Source: Candidatus Manganitrophus sp.
Lineage (GTDB): Bacteria; Nitrospirota; Nitrospiria; SBBL01; Manganitrophaceae
DNA length: 64,000 nt
Assembly: GCA_028865235.1 (NCBI GenBank)
Contig: CP114561.1
Coordinates: forward strand, 950,001-1,014,000
Direction: 5' to 3'
Shown one piece after another: positions 1 through 11,200 of the stretch (positions within the stretch are counted from its first letter, which is position 1; each line of letters begins with the position of its first letter). Below the pieces are notes generated by a model. It did not search any database, was not told the DNA's origin, and saw only the letters and a list, made by a program, of their open reading frames with translations. The position numbers and the translations under genes were made by a program.

Positions 1-122
1 GATCTTCAACCCGGGCTAGCGCCTGCTGGAAATCTCGCCTCGAATTACCCTCGGATAGAATGGTTGCTTGTAGGATGTCCCGCCAGGATGGAAAAGGAAT
101 CTACGGAAAGAGGAACGACAAC

Positions 123-1925
123 TTACAAATGTTTTCCTTCGACCAAAAGCCGGGTGATCTCCTCCGCCGGCAAAGGCTTGCTGAAAAGATAGCCCTGCAT
201 CTGATCGCATTTCAACCCGCGTAAAAATTCCAACTGTTCGACCGTTTCCACCGCCTCGGCCACCACTTTCAGCTTCAATGTGTGGGCCATCGTAATAATC
301 GCTGCCACAATGGCGGCGTCGTCCGGATCGGTCGTCACATCCTGAACGAACGATTTGTCGATCTTCAGCGTGTCGATCGGAAGCCGCTTCAAATAGCTGA
401 GGGAAGAGTATCCCGTTCCGAAATCGTCGATCGAGATTTCGATCCCTCCCAAATGCAACTCCCGCAGCTCAGTCATCGTGCTCTCATTGCTCTTCATGAT
501 CAGACTTTCCGTTAATTCCAGCTCCAGATAATTCGGATCGAGGCCGGTTTCGTTCAGCACATGGGCGATGGTTCCGATGAGATTTTGTCTTTGAAGCTGG
601 CGGGCCGAAAGGTTGACCCCCATTCGCACCGGCGGAAGCCCCTGCTTCTGCCACGCCTTGTTCTGCGCGCAGGCGGTGCGCAAGATCCACTCTCCCATCG
701 GAACGATCAGGCCGGTCTCTTCCGCAAGCGGAATGAATTTGGCCGGAGAGACCATTCCGGCCTCCGGGGATTTCCATCGAATCAGGGCCTCCATCCCCAC
801 GATCTGTCCCGTCGTGAGATCGACCTTGGGTTGGTAATAGAGCAGGAACTCCTCCCGCTCCAACGCACGGCGGAGATTGTTTTCCAAAGCGAGACGTTTG
901 GTGGCATGTTGATTCATCGCCGGCGCATAGAGCTGGTAATTGTTCCCGCCCTGTTCTTTGGCGCGATACATCGCCGTGTCGGCATGTTTCATCAGCAGAT
1001 CGATCTCGTCTCCGTCATTTGGAAAAATCGCAATCCCGATGCTGGCTGAAACGAAGATCTCCTGCCCCTTTATCTGAAACGGTTTTCCCAATGAGTCGAG
1101 AATTTTTTGAGAAACGCGAAAGCTGTCGGCCGGTTGCGCCAGATCATCCAGAATCAGACCGAACATGTCGTCTCCCAGCCGCGCAACGGTATCTCCCTCC
1201 CTCACCGTGGCGGACAGCCGCTCGGACACGGCCTTCAGCAGGAAATCTCCCATCGCTTGCCCGAGCGTCTCGTTCACCACTTTAAACCGGTCGAGATCAA
1301 ATAGGAGAACGCCGACCGATCGTTTATGCCAGGGGGCCCGTGAAATCGCCAGCCCCAGACGGTCCCGAAAGAGAAGACGATTCGGAAGGTTGGTAAGGAG
1401 GTCAAAGTTGGTCAAGTGGTTGAGACGCTCCTCCGCCTGCTTCCGCTCCGTGATGTCATGGAAGCACCAAACCCGGCCGATCCGCTCCCCACCGATCTGC
1501 TGCGGCTTCGCGTACCATGCCAGGATTCTCCCATCGATCAATTCCAACGTGCCTTGATTCTCCGAATCCGATTCGTTGAGCTCTTTGAGCCTTGCCGAAA
1601 AGCTTTCCGCATCCTTGATCGGCTTCAGGAGAGCGGCCATTGCTTTCTCCGGGTCTCCCAAAGTGAAGACAGGATGCTGGATCTCCCACATCTCTATGAA
1701 TTTCGAATTGAACAAGGCGATCTTACCCTGCTGATTCACGACGAGGATGCCGTCGGCGGTGGCTTCGAGTGTGGCATTCAGCAATGAGAGGCTGCGCTTT
1801 AATTCGGCCTCGATCCTTTTCCGCTCCGCGATCTCTTTTTCCAGCGCTTCCTTATCCGCCAGGAGGCGGACCGATGCTTCGGCGACGCTGTCTTCCGAGA
1901 TATCACTCACCTTCTCTTCTCCCAC
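123..1925 (-). CDS. PAS-GGDEF-EAL protein, probable c-di-GMP phosphodiesterase
   Basis: Cyclic-di-GMP turnover protein of 600 residues. An N-terminal coiled stretch (about 20-50) leads into a PAS domain (about 50-160), a GGDEF domain (about 172-335) and an EAL domain (about 345-598). The GGDEF signature is degenerate: residues 251-255 read GDDMF, so diguanylate cyclase activity is doubtful. The EAL half looks complete: EAL at 379-381, ELTES near 470, DDFGTGYSSL at 500-509, KIDKSF and the QGYLFSKP tail. The likely activity is therefore c-di-GMP hydrolysis, with the degenerate GGDEF perhaps binding GTP as a regulator. There is no membrane segment, so it is cytoplasmic. It is transcribed away from the kinase island, which itself contains a PilZ receptor. 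The reading frame is intact. Confidence 0.9.
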   Translation of the reverse strand: MGEEKVSDISEDSVAEASVRLLADKEALEKEIAERKRIEAELKRSLSLLNATLEATADGILVVNQQGKIALFNSKFIEMWEIQHPVFTLGDPEKAMAALLKPIKDAESFSARLKELNESDSENQGTLELIDGRILAWYAKPQQIGGERIGRVWCFHDITERKQAEERLNHLTNFDLLTNLPNRLLFRDRLGLAISRAPWHKRSVGVLLFDLDRFKVVNETLGQAMGDFLLKAVSERLSATVREGDTVARLGDDMFGLILDDLAQPADSFRVSQKILDSLGKPFQIKGQEIFVSASIGIAIFPNDGDEIDLLMKHADTAMYRAKEQGGNNYQLYAPAMNQHATKRLALENNLRRALEREEFLLYYQPKVDLTTGQIVGMEALIRWKSPEAGMVSPAKFIPLAEETGLIVPMGEWILRTACAQNKAWQKQGLPPVRMGVNLSARQLQRQNLIGTIAHVLNETGLDPNYLELELTESLIMKSNESTMTELRELHLGGIEISIDDFGTGYSSLSYLKRLPIDTLKIDKSFVQDVTTDPDDAAIVAAIITMAHTLKLKVVAEAVETVEQLEFLRGLKCDQMQGYLFSKPLPAEEITRLLVEGKHL

Positions 1926-2252
1926 TTCGGTCGGCCATGGCTTGCGCTTTCAAATGATCCTTTCGGAATGCACTCGACTTCAAAACCGGAATCGCCCCCG
2001 CCGAGGAATTTAAAATGTCGATTGATACTTATTCAGTATGCCATAAAGCTGAAAGATGTCTATTTTTCTGAAAAGACTTTCTATTTTTCAACCTAAACTG
2101 AGACCTGTCTTAAGACACGATAGCTAAGTCTTTTTTTGGACTCCGTTAAGGAGGACGGAATCCTCTGTCAAAAGCCAGGGAGCACCCCTGAGGACTATAG
2201 CTGAAAGACAGTCTAAAAATACCGCTCCGGTTATAGATTAAGAAGAATTTCA

Positions 2253-2280
2253 TTGACATTGTTGTAAATAGGTATATTGT
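2253..2280 (+). promoter_or_regulatory. Predicted sigma70-type promoter for the kinase/PilZ-KAS island
   Basis: TTGACA at 2253-2258 and TATTGT at 2275-2280 with a 16-base spacer. The -35 box is perfect and the -10 box agrees at four of six positions. It lies about 100 bases upstream of the small ORF at 2384 and 320 bases upstream of the first hybrid kinase, so it could drive the whole 2.4-13 kb run. This is sequence matching only. Confidence 0.4.
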
Positions 2281-2383
2281 GAAATTCTGCTTTTGAATTA
2301 TCATCTGGTCTTGTAAGTTGGCGCAACGGGGGGTGAACTTCCGCCCTCTCCACACCGATTCAAAACCCGCACAGGGAGGTGCT

Positions 2384-2593
2384 ATGGGGAGGTTTGTCAT
2401 GCCGACAACGGATGCTTCTAGTATCCGATGTATATCTTCACCTTATTTCTACTTATCCGTTTTCATTGGCTTCGTTGTCTTCCTCCACTCTTTAAATAAT
2501 GTACTCCGGAAAATCTTCTTCTCTCACTGGTCATACTCCAAAGATCAAGCCTTACCACTTACAAAGCGATTCAAAATAAATACGAGTCGTTAG
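2384..2593 (+). CDS. Hypothetical small membrane protein upstream of hybrid kinase
   Basis: A possible 69-residue protein of unknown function. In its favour, a strong GGAGGT ribosome-binding site sits three bases before the ATG at 2384, and its stop codon is three bases before the ATG of the hybrid kinase, which has no good ribosome-binding site of its own, so translational coupling is possible. The middle (about residues 21-42) is hydrophobic and could form one membrane helix; the end is basic. Against it, there is no recognisable family, and short AT-rich ORFs arise by chance. It could instead be a non-coding leader. Confidence 0.3.
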   Translation: MGRFVMPTTDASSIRCISSPYFYLSVFIGFVVFLHSLNNVLRKIFFSHWSYSKDQALPLTKRFKINTSR

Positions 2594-2596
2594 AAT

Positions 2597-5500
2597 ATGA
2601 ATGCACTCGCCCTAGCAGGATTATTAACCGGACTATCCTCTTTTAGTATGGGTATGTTCGTTCTCTGTAAAGACAAGACTCGCAAATTAAATAAACTTTG
2701 GTTCTTTTTTTACTCTTTCTGTTGGTATCTGGGGTTCAGGGGTCTTATGGATTGCTTTAGAACAAATCCCCTCGCTATCCCTCCTAGCGTGGCGTATTAC
2801 CTTTGCCTTTGGTGTTCTCTGGATACCGATCTTGTTTTACCATTTCGCTTTTTTCTTTTGTGAATTGAAGCAGAAAAAAATACTCGTCATAAATTATGCA
2901 ATCGGAATTGTTTCTCTTCCTTTTATCCTCTTCTCATCTTTATTCTTTGGTGGTGTTCGATTCGTCTTCGCGTCTTTCTATTATTCAGTCCCGGGTTCTT
3001 TATTATTCCACATATTCTTTATATGGTGGATCTGCCTGGTGCTCTATGCCCACTACCAAGTTTTCCTAAAATACCGCTATGCATCAGGAATAAAACGGAA
3101 CCAGTTAAAATACTTCTTAATCGCGTTTTCATTTGCTTTTTCTACGGGTGCGTTGGACTACCTTCCTATCTATGGAATCGATTTATATCCTTATGGGACA
3201 TTCGGCGTTGCGGCATATCCACTTCTCACTACTTATGCAATAATCAAGTATCGGCTAATGGATATCGCAACAGTAATTCATAAGACCATTAGCTGGGTTG
3301 CCACGTCGTCTATCCTCCTTCTGCCTGTTGCGGTTTGTTTCTGGGCTTTCCGCAGACATCTTGAATCATTAAGTGATACTCAATTCTTTCTTCTCATTCT
3401 TGGCACTCTTTCATTGATGATTCCTTATATCAAAGTTGTTCAGCCTCGCATCGATCATCACTTTCAACGTCGAAAGTATGATGTGCAGGAGGTTCTTCAT
3501 GGAATGGTGCAGGAACTCGCTCTGCTCAAAGATCTAACGGAACTAGCAGAAAAAATTGCGGCCACCATTCGAGAAGCCATGTATGTTTCTCATTCTTCAA
3601 TCATTCTGTGGGAGAAGAAAAGACAGGACTATTTAAAAATTAACGGGCCAAACGTGAACATCGATCTATCGACTCATACTGCTTTTCTCAATTGGATGAA
3701 AAGAGAGGATCGCGTTATTGACTGGAATGAGATTGAAGCCGAACCGCAATATAAAGAGATTAGAATTCCGGCGAGAAATTATTTCGAAGCATTGTCGGCG
3801 AAGATAGCGCTACCGCTGGTACATAGCGGTCAACTGATCGGCGTCATCAACCTAGGCGAGAAAGATAACCTCAAGCCTTTCACCCGTGAAGATATCGAAT
3901 TCCTCTCGACGCTTCGAGCTCAATCGACCATTTCACTTTCTAACTCCCTTTTGTACGAAGATGTCCACAAAATGTCCGAAGAGCTCCGGCGCTGGGCCTC
4001 GGAGTTGGAAGAAAAGGTCGCTATCAGGACGCATCAGCTATCCGAACGAACAAAGGAGCTCTCTGAAAGTAAGACAGAATTAGAGCGCTCCTATCAGAAG
4101 CTCCAGGAACTCGACCGCATCAAATCTCAGTTCTTCGCAAACATCTCTCACGAGTTTCGAACCCCCCTTACGCTCATTCTCGCGCCGCTCGAATCTTTTC
4201 TCAACCAACCGAATCTTCCGGAAGAACAGAGAAAACACTTTCAGATCATGTATCAGAACGGACTTCGTCTTCTTAAACTCATCAACAACTTATTAGATTT
4301 GGCAAAGATCGATACCGGAAAGATGAAGCTTTTTTATTCAAAGACCGATCTGGTGGCACTGATAAAAGGGATTCTCTCTTCGCTTACCCCCCTCACCTAC
4401 AAGAAGCAGATCCATCTCTCATTTCTGGCCGACCGAAGCATGATGGAGCTCTATTTCGATCGCGATAAAATCGAAAAGGTCCTGCTGAATCTGCTCTTTA
4501 ATGCCATTAAGTTTACCGAACGAGGTGGAGAAATTATTCTCTCCTGCGCGGAAAAAGACGGGCATGTTGTTGTCAAAGTATCGGATACGGGCCTCGGCAT
4601 CGGCAGAGAAAATCTTCACAAGCTCTTCAGCCGTTTTACGCAGCTCGATGCCTCCGCCACCCGGCAACACGAAGGAACCGGGATAGGCCTTGCCCTTTCC
4701 AAGGAGCTGGTAGAGCTCCATCAAGGAAAGATCTGGGCCGAGAGCGAGATCGGAAGGGGAACGGTGATCTCCTTCACCCTTCCTTCTCTTAAAGAGAAGC
4801 CCCTATCAGGCCTCTTCACACCCCTCCAAGAAAATTTAGAGGAGAATTGGTTCCGCTCTCTTCACAAGACAGCGGAATATGCAGAAGGAAGAATCCTCCA
4901 AGAATCCGCTGCACTCCCTCCGCAATTCGCAACGGAAGAAAAGAGCAGACCGAAGATCCTTATCGTTGAAGACAACTCCGACATGCTCGCCTTCATCGGC
5001 ACTCTCCTTCAGGGGGAATATAACGTTGTTCTTGCTCGAAACGGGGCCGAAGGGCTTGAACGAGCAAAGACCGACCCTCCCGATCTGATCCTCGCCGACA
5101 TCATGATGCCGATTAAGGATGGTTATCAGCTCTGCCGTGAAATAAAAGAGGACCTCACAACGCGTCACATCCCGGTGGTCTTGGTCACCGCCAAGGCCGA
5201 TCTGTCGATGAAGATCGAAGGATTGAACCAAGGGGCCGATGATTACTTGACCAAACCTTTTAGCTCCGAAGAGTTGAAGGCGCGCGTGAGATCACTTCTG
5301 AACCTTCGGACGCTCGAAAAAGAAATTCAGATGAGAAACCAAGCGCTGGAGAAAACGCTCTCCGAGCTTCGAAAAACCCAGACGCAACTGATCCACTCAG
5401 CCAAAATGGCCGCTATGGGAACCTTGGTGGCCGGCCTCTCACACGAGATGAACAATCCACTGACTCCGGTGATCGGTTTTGCTGAACTTCTCTTAGGCAT

Positions 5501-6512
5501 GCCTCTTCCTAAAGAGGCGCATCAATGTGCAGACACCATCTCCAGGGAGGCACGTCGATGTGCCGCTGTGATAAGAAGCCTCTCGGACTTTGCACGCAAA
5601 TCTCCCCCTCATTGGCAAGAGAACGATCTGAACACCTTGATTCAATCTGTTTTGGAGCTGAAAGCCTCTTACCTTCGGACGGACAATATCGTACTCGAAT
5701 TGAATCTCGATCCACGTCTTCCCAAAACGCTTGTGGATTGCAACCAGATCAAGCAGGTTCTGTTAAATCTCATCAACAATGCTCACCAAGCCGTTTTGAT
5801 AAATGAGGAAGATCGGAGAATCCGAATTGTTTCGGAACAAACTGCAGGGCTCCTACGAATCACAATTGGGGACAATGGTCCGGGAATTCCGAAGGAAGTT
5901 CAGTCCCGGCTCTTCGAGCCTTTTTTCACGACGAAGCCGGAAGGAGAAGGAACGGGGTTGGGATTGGCGATCTCGCATGGGATCATCGCATCTCATGGCG
6001 GGAAGATCGGATTTATCTCTGAGGAACGGATCGGGACACGCTTCTGGTTTGAGCTGCCGATCCGTACCGCTGCATCCACCGCTCCCACTCTCCCCTCTGA
6101 GACAAGTGTACTCCATCAAGACAGACGGGCGCTGGTGGTGGATGACGAGCCGATGGTTCTGGAGGTCTGCAAGACGGCATTGGAGCAGATCGGATTTGTT
6201 GTCGATGCGGTGCACAGCGGGGAAGCCGCTTTAGGGCATTTGACGAAAACCTCCTACGACCTGCTGGTCGCCGATATTCGTATGCCAGGGATGGGCGGGA
6301 TTCGGTTTCTGGAGCAGGTCGGCCGCGTTTATCCGGAGATCTTGGATCGGACCATTCTAATTACCGGGGATGCCGCCAATACAGTCACGTCGGCGTTCCT
6401 TGATCGGACTCACGCCACCGTTCTGGAGAAACCGTTCGACCTTGCGGAGCTTCAGCGCCTTGCAAAATTAACCCTAGAGCGCAATCCGATTAAATGGTGG
6501 AAAGAGCGGTAA
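2597..6512 (+). CDS. Membrane hybrid histidine kinase, double kinase and double receiver (one frameshift)
   Basis: Reconstructed product of about 1300 residues. Order: multi-helix membrane sensor of the 7TM-type kinase N-terminus (about 1-285), GAF domain (about 310-455), coiled coil, HisKA with phospho-acceptor in NISHEFRTPL (about 517), HATPase (N-box about 620-645), receiver with Asp in LADIMMPIKDG (about 834), a second HisKA with GLSHEMNNPL (about 948), a second HATPase, and a second receiver with LVADIRMPGMGG (about 1222). It should autophosphorylate and pass phosphate through two internal receivers; no output domain is present. The first 38 codons are in a different frame from the rest. 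The shift lies at the T7 run 2705-2711, where removing one T restores a continuous hydrophobic N-terminus, so an indel error is likely. It is a close paralogue of the kinase at 8284. The 5' part is AT-rich and the kinase part richer in GC. Confidence 0.88.
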
Positions 6513-6684
6513 AGTAGTCCGAGGAGGGCTAAATCGATCAGGTTAACACGGGTAGATGGAAATGCATTAAGTGAGAAAAGGACAGTAGAGCCGTATTGCA
6601 TCACTGTTCTAGAAGACCATTCGGCATATAAACTTCAACATTGCAGCATTAATTCTTAACTGTATAGCCACAATGGAGGAACGA

Positions 6685-8283
6685 ATGAACACACTGGTCC
6701 CAACATTTTATGAGAGAAGGAAGAGCATTCTGTCAATTGATTTTACTGATCGGCGAAAAGTTCAGCGCCGGAGGAATGAGGAAGCAACTTCACTCGAGAA
6801 GCGACGTCTGATTTCCCAGATTCGTCGACATGAACGAGAGATGATTGAGGTCCCCGTTTGTCTTCAAGTAGATGGGAAAGAACTCACAGGACATACTCAT
6901 AACATCAGCTTGGGCGGGCTACTTATAATCATTAATAGTTCTTTGGCAGTAGGAACGCCGATAACGGCTCAATTTTCTTTTGGTGAGAGCTTTTGCTTTT
7001 TGAACATCGTCGGACAAGTTGTCTTCTGCAGTCCGAGAGGAAACGATGGTTCTTCTCAGTATGTTATCGGGATTAAATTTTCCGCGACTCGCGATATTGA
7101 CCAAAAAATACTCAGCACAGCGATTCAAGTGCTTAGGGGGAGCCCTTCTACAGAAGAAAAATCGTCAGTGAGCATTATCGTTGCTAAAGACAACGTAGCG
7201 CCAGATGTCATGGACTTTCATTTAAGAACCTCTAAATCTCTGGAAGAGCCAGGGATTCCTGCTGTCCGTAAGTCAACAGTTCATGCTTCAAAAATTATTG
7301 GATGGGGATCCTACCTGCCACCGCAGGAGATCACTGCTCAAGAGATTAACAAACTGTTTAAAGCTGAAGGTTATAAAAATGTGGGAGAGGTCGTCGAAGC
7401 CCTCACTGGCATCAAATCCAGGCGCTATGCAGACCCAGAACTCTATCCATCTGATTTAGCCGCCATAGCTGCTCAGGATGCATTAAATAACGCTGGAATG
7501 GATGCAAATGATTTAGATGTTATTATTTTTTGTGGTATCTCTCATGATTTTGATGAACCGGCCACAGCTAATGTTATTAAAGAAAAAATTGACGCAAAAA
7601 ATGCTTATGTTTTTGACATGACAAATGCATGCAACGGATTCGTTACCGCGTTGGACTCTCTAGATGCCATGATTGCTTCAGGACGATGCGAAAGCGGAAT
7701 GGTAGTCACAGGTGAGAGGGCTCTTCCATATTTAAATTGGGACCCAAAAACAAGGGAAGACTTTAAGTTAAGCATTTTCGGTTATACTGTTGGAGAAGCT
7801 GGTGGAGCAGCAGTAATGACCCGGACAAGGGCGCGCGATACGAGAGGAATAAAGGCAAGATGGTTTTCGTCAGAGAGTAATCACTGGAGACTCGCTTTGG
7901 CAGGTACTCTTGAAGGAGCAAACAGCTATAATAAATTTTTCAGATCAGATGGTTTAGGACTTGAGAAAATTTCTATTAAAACTACCCCCAGAGCACTTCA
8001 GGAAATTACAGAAATACTTGGCTGGACTATTTCAGATATTGATCTGGTAGTTCCTCATCAAATTCCCGTTTCACTTACTGATAATTTGTATCATAAGGCA
8101 CTCGGCATATCATATGATAAGCTTATTCATATTTTTCCAAGATATGGGAATTTAGCGACTGCAAGCATGCCTGTGGCTGTATGCGAAGCAATTAAATTAA
8201 ATCGAGTAAAGGAAAACGATAAAATATTACTGGCAGGTGTTGCGGCCGGTTTTAGTATTGGGTTTATAGGTTTGGTTTTCTAG
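6685..8283 (+). CDS. PilZ domain fused to 3-oxoacyl-ACP synthase III (FabH-like)
   Basis: A 532-residue fusion. The N-terminal part (about 1-155) is a PilZ domain with the complete c-di-GMP signature: RRHER gives RxxxR at residues 47-51 and NISLGG gives NxSxxG at 73-78. The C-terminal part (about 200-532) is a ketoacyl synthase III with all three catalytic residues: Cys316 in TNACNGF, His458 in VVPHQIP and Asn489 in RYGNLA. KAS III enzymes join acyl-CoA or acyl-ACP to malonyl-ACP, or make related acyl transfers. PilZ would make this c-di-GMP-responsive (inference). The start at 6685 is preferred over 6673 because GGAGGA lies four bases upstream. The gene is much more AT-rich than the rest of the window, suggesting transfer. 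It is followed with no gap by a kinase, and no other fatty-acid genes are nearby, so housekeeping lipid synthesis is unlikely. Confidence 0.9.
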   Translation: MNTLVPTFYERRKSILSIDFTDRRKVQRRRNEEATSLEKRRLISQIRRHEREMIEVPVCLQVDGKELTGHTHNISLGGLLIIINSSLAVGTPITAQFSFGESFCFLNIVGQVVFCSPRGNDGSSQYVIGIKFSATRDIDQKILSTAIQVLRGSPSTEEKSSVSIIVAKDNVAPDVMDFHLRTSKSLEEPGIPAVRKSTVHASKIIGWGSYLPPQEITAQEINKLFKAEGYKNVGEVVEALTGIKSRRYADPELYPSDLAAIAAQDALNNAGMDANDLDVIIFCGISHDFDEPATANVIKEKIDAKNAYVFDMTNACNGFVTALDSLDAMIASGRCESGMVVTGERALPYLNWDPKTREDFKLSIFGYTVGEAGGAAVMTRTRARDTRGIKARWFSSESNHWRLALAGTLEGANSYNKFFRSDGLGLEKISIKTTPRALQEITEILGWTISDIDLVVPHQIPVSLTDNLYHKALGISYDKLIHIFPRYGNLATASMPVAVCEAIKLNRVKENDKILLAGVAAGFSIGFIGLVF

Positions 8284-11200
8284 ATGTCTCATCATTTAAT
8301 AATTGGACTCGCGTTAACAGCAGCAACCGTTTTCCTCCTAGGTCTGTTTGTTTTATTAAGGCGAGAGAAAGGACCTATCGGAATTATCTTTTTTCTCTAT
8401 TGTTTTTCTATTTCTTGGTGGAGTTTTTTCCAGCTAGTAATGATTTCGACATCTAACCCTCAAGATACCCTATTTTGGGGAAAGATCTTACATGCTGGAA
8501 ATGTTTTCATCCCCGCTTTTCTTATCCATTTTATTGGTATATTACTGAACTCACCTCCTACTTATTGGAATAGAATCTCACTTTATGGAATGAGTTCAAT
8601 TTTTAGTGTTCTTGCTCTCTCGACAGACCTGGTTATTTCAGGCACATCTAATAAAACCGGTGTGCCCATCGCAACATCAGGCCCTTTATACTTGGTGGTT
8701 CTCTCATTTTTCGGATCTTGCACTCTCAATGGTCATACTAAACTATACCATGCTTATATTACGGCAGTTCCTGCAGAAAAAAGAAAGATTGGCTATTTAT
8801 TCTGGAGCTCTGTTGGCGGGTACATAGGAGGGTGTTCAAATTTCCTGCTTGTTTTTAATCTAAAAATCCCGATTCTAAACGATTACGGCACATATGCCGT
8901 CCCCCTTTACGTCGGAGCCACGACATACGCGATCGTTCGATACCAATTAATGGATATTCGGACCGTTATCCATAAGACCATCATGTGGTTAACCACGTCC
9001 GGGTTAGCTCTCCTGCCCGTTTTATTTACTATTCTGTCGGCAAGACCTTGGATCACCAATCTCACAGATCTTCAGCTTTCCGCTCTGGTCGCCCTTTACT
9101 TTCTTCTCTTGGTTTTCTACATCAAAACCATCCAGCCCCGCATCGACCATCTCTTCCAACGCCGGAAGTACGACATGCAAAAGATCTTGCAGGGAATGGT
9201 CAAGGAATTAGTTCTTCTTAAAGACCTAGAGGGCCTCATCAATAAAATCGTAGCGACCATTCGAGAAGCCCTCTATGTTTCCAATTCCTCAATTATTCTT
9301 TGGGAGAAAAAAAGGAGCCGGTACTCAATGAGCGGCCTGAGTTCCGATATCGATCTCTCCTCGCATCACACTTTTATGGATTGGTTAAGAAGAGAAGACC
9401 GGGTAGTGGAGTGGAATGAAATTGAGGCCGATCCCCGCTTTACTGAAATCAAAAGTTCCGCACGGCAGTATTTTGAAGCGTTATCCGTTAAGGTTGCGCT
9501 TCCGCTCATACATGATAAGAACCTTATCGGCATCATCAACCTCGGAGAGAAAGACAATCTCAAACCGTTCACCCGCTCGGACATTGAATTTCTGTCTAAC
9601 CTTCGGGTGGAAGCCTCCATCGCCCTTTCCAATTCACTTTTGTATGATGATGTCCAAAAGATGTCGGAGGCCATTCGGCAATGGGCCCTGGATTTGGAAA
9701 AGAAAGTCGAAGAACGAACCCGTGAATTATCCGAGAGCAAAGAAGAATTGGAGCGCTCTTATAAAAAACTCCAGGAGCTCGACCAGGTCAAAACCCAATT
9801 CTTCGCCAACATCTCCCATGAGCTTCGCACTCCCCTCACGCTGATTCTGGCCCCGCTGGAATCGATTCTACATCGGGATTCGGTCCAAGGTGAACGAAGA
9901 GAAGATTTAAGCGCCATGTACCAGAACGGCCTTCGCCTTCTCAAATTGATCAACAACCTCCTCGATCTGGCGAAGATCGACGCCGGGAAAATGCAGCTTT
10001 CTCATTTAAAGACCGACTTTACAAAATTCACCAAAGGGATCATTGCCTCCGTCACCCCCTTGGCGGAGAAGAAAGAGATCTCCCTCTCGTTTACCGGTCC
10101 GGGCCAGCTCGACGAGTTTTACTTCGATCGGGATAAAATTGAGAAGGTCCTTTTGAACCTGATCTTCAATGCCCTCAAATTTACGAACCAGGGAGGAAAG
10201 GTCAATGTCTCCTGTGAACAGAGAGAGGATCAAATCCTTGTCCGGATCTCCGACACCGGAATCGGCATCGCGAAAGAGAATATCGATAAACTCTTTAACC
10301 GCTTCTCCCAAATTGACGCCTCCTCCAACCGCCGTTTCGAAGGAACCGGCATCGGGCTCGCCTTGTCGAAAGAATTGATCGAGCTCCATAAGGGAGAGAT
10401 TTGGGCCGAAAGCGAATTGGGTAAAGGAACCGTGATGAGTTTTACCCTCCCCTATCTGACCGATCCGATCTGTATCCCCGAGCATGGAAAGGAAGGTGAA
10501 GCCGATTGGACCCGCTCGCTCCACAAGGCGGCGGAATATACGACCGCGGGTATCGTTCAGGAAGGGCAATCGATCCAGACGGCCCCCTCAAACGGCGCGC
10601 CGGCAGGAGCCCCCAAAATCCTCGTGGTCGAAGACAATCCCGACATGCTCCACTTTCTGGTGACGCAACTTCAAGACGACTATCAAGTCGTCACCGCCCA
10701 GAATGGAGTGGACGGGGTGCAGCGCGCCCAGACCGATCTTCCGAATCTGATCCTCTCCGACGTCATGATGCCGATCAAAGACGGGTATCAGCTCTGCCGG
10801 GAGGTCAAAGAAAATGCATTGACGAAACATATCCCCATCGTCTTGATCTCCGCCAAAGCCGACCTCTCGATGAAGATCGAAGGGTTGGAATATGGCGCCG
10901 ACGACTACCTCACGAAACCGTTCAGCTGCGAAGAGCTGCGGGCGCGCATCAAATCGCTCCTCAACCAGCGCGGCCTGGAGACCCAGCTGATTCATTCGGA
11001 GAAGATGGCGGCCCTCGGCCTTTTGGTGGCGGGGATGGCCCATGAAATCAACAACCCGATCAGCTTTGCGAAGGTCAGCTTGGAAAATCTTCACAACACC
11101 CTCGCAGAGCAGGACCGGTTCCTCAAAGAGGGAGCGGCCCCGGACAGCGCCGAGGTGAAGCGGCTCAATGCCAAGATCGACCGGGCCTTCTCGATCATCA

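Larger units (their letters stand above)
1926..2596. other. AT-rich intergenic region between divergent signalling genes
   Basis: About 670 bases between the divergent GGDEF-EAL gene and the first hybrid kinase. It is clearly more AT-rich than the GGDEF-EAL gene. Short imperfect hairpins lie between about 2140 and 2215 (for example GAGGA pairing with TCCTC, and CAGGG with CCCTG), but I could not match them to a known riboswitch. A promoter-like pair lies at 2253-2280 and a short possible ORF at 2384-2593. Nothing else is supportable. Confidence 0.5.

Noticed and set aside
2140..2215. Possible cyclic-di-GMP riboswitch upstream of the kinase island
   Set aside because: Several short hairpins are present, but the conserved GEMM core and tetraloop-receptor patterns are not, and the region lies upstream of the predicted promoter.
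2705..2711. Programmed ribosomal frameshift at T7 in the first hybrid kinase
   Set aside because: Many unrelated genes in the window break at homopolymers in the same way, so a consensus error is the simpler reading; no downstream stem-loop or internal ribosome-binding site stands out.
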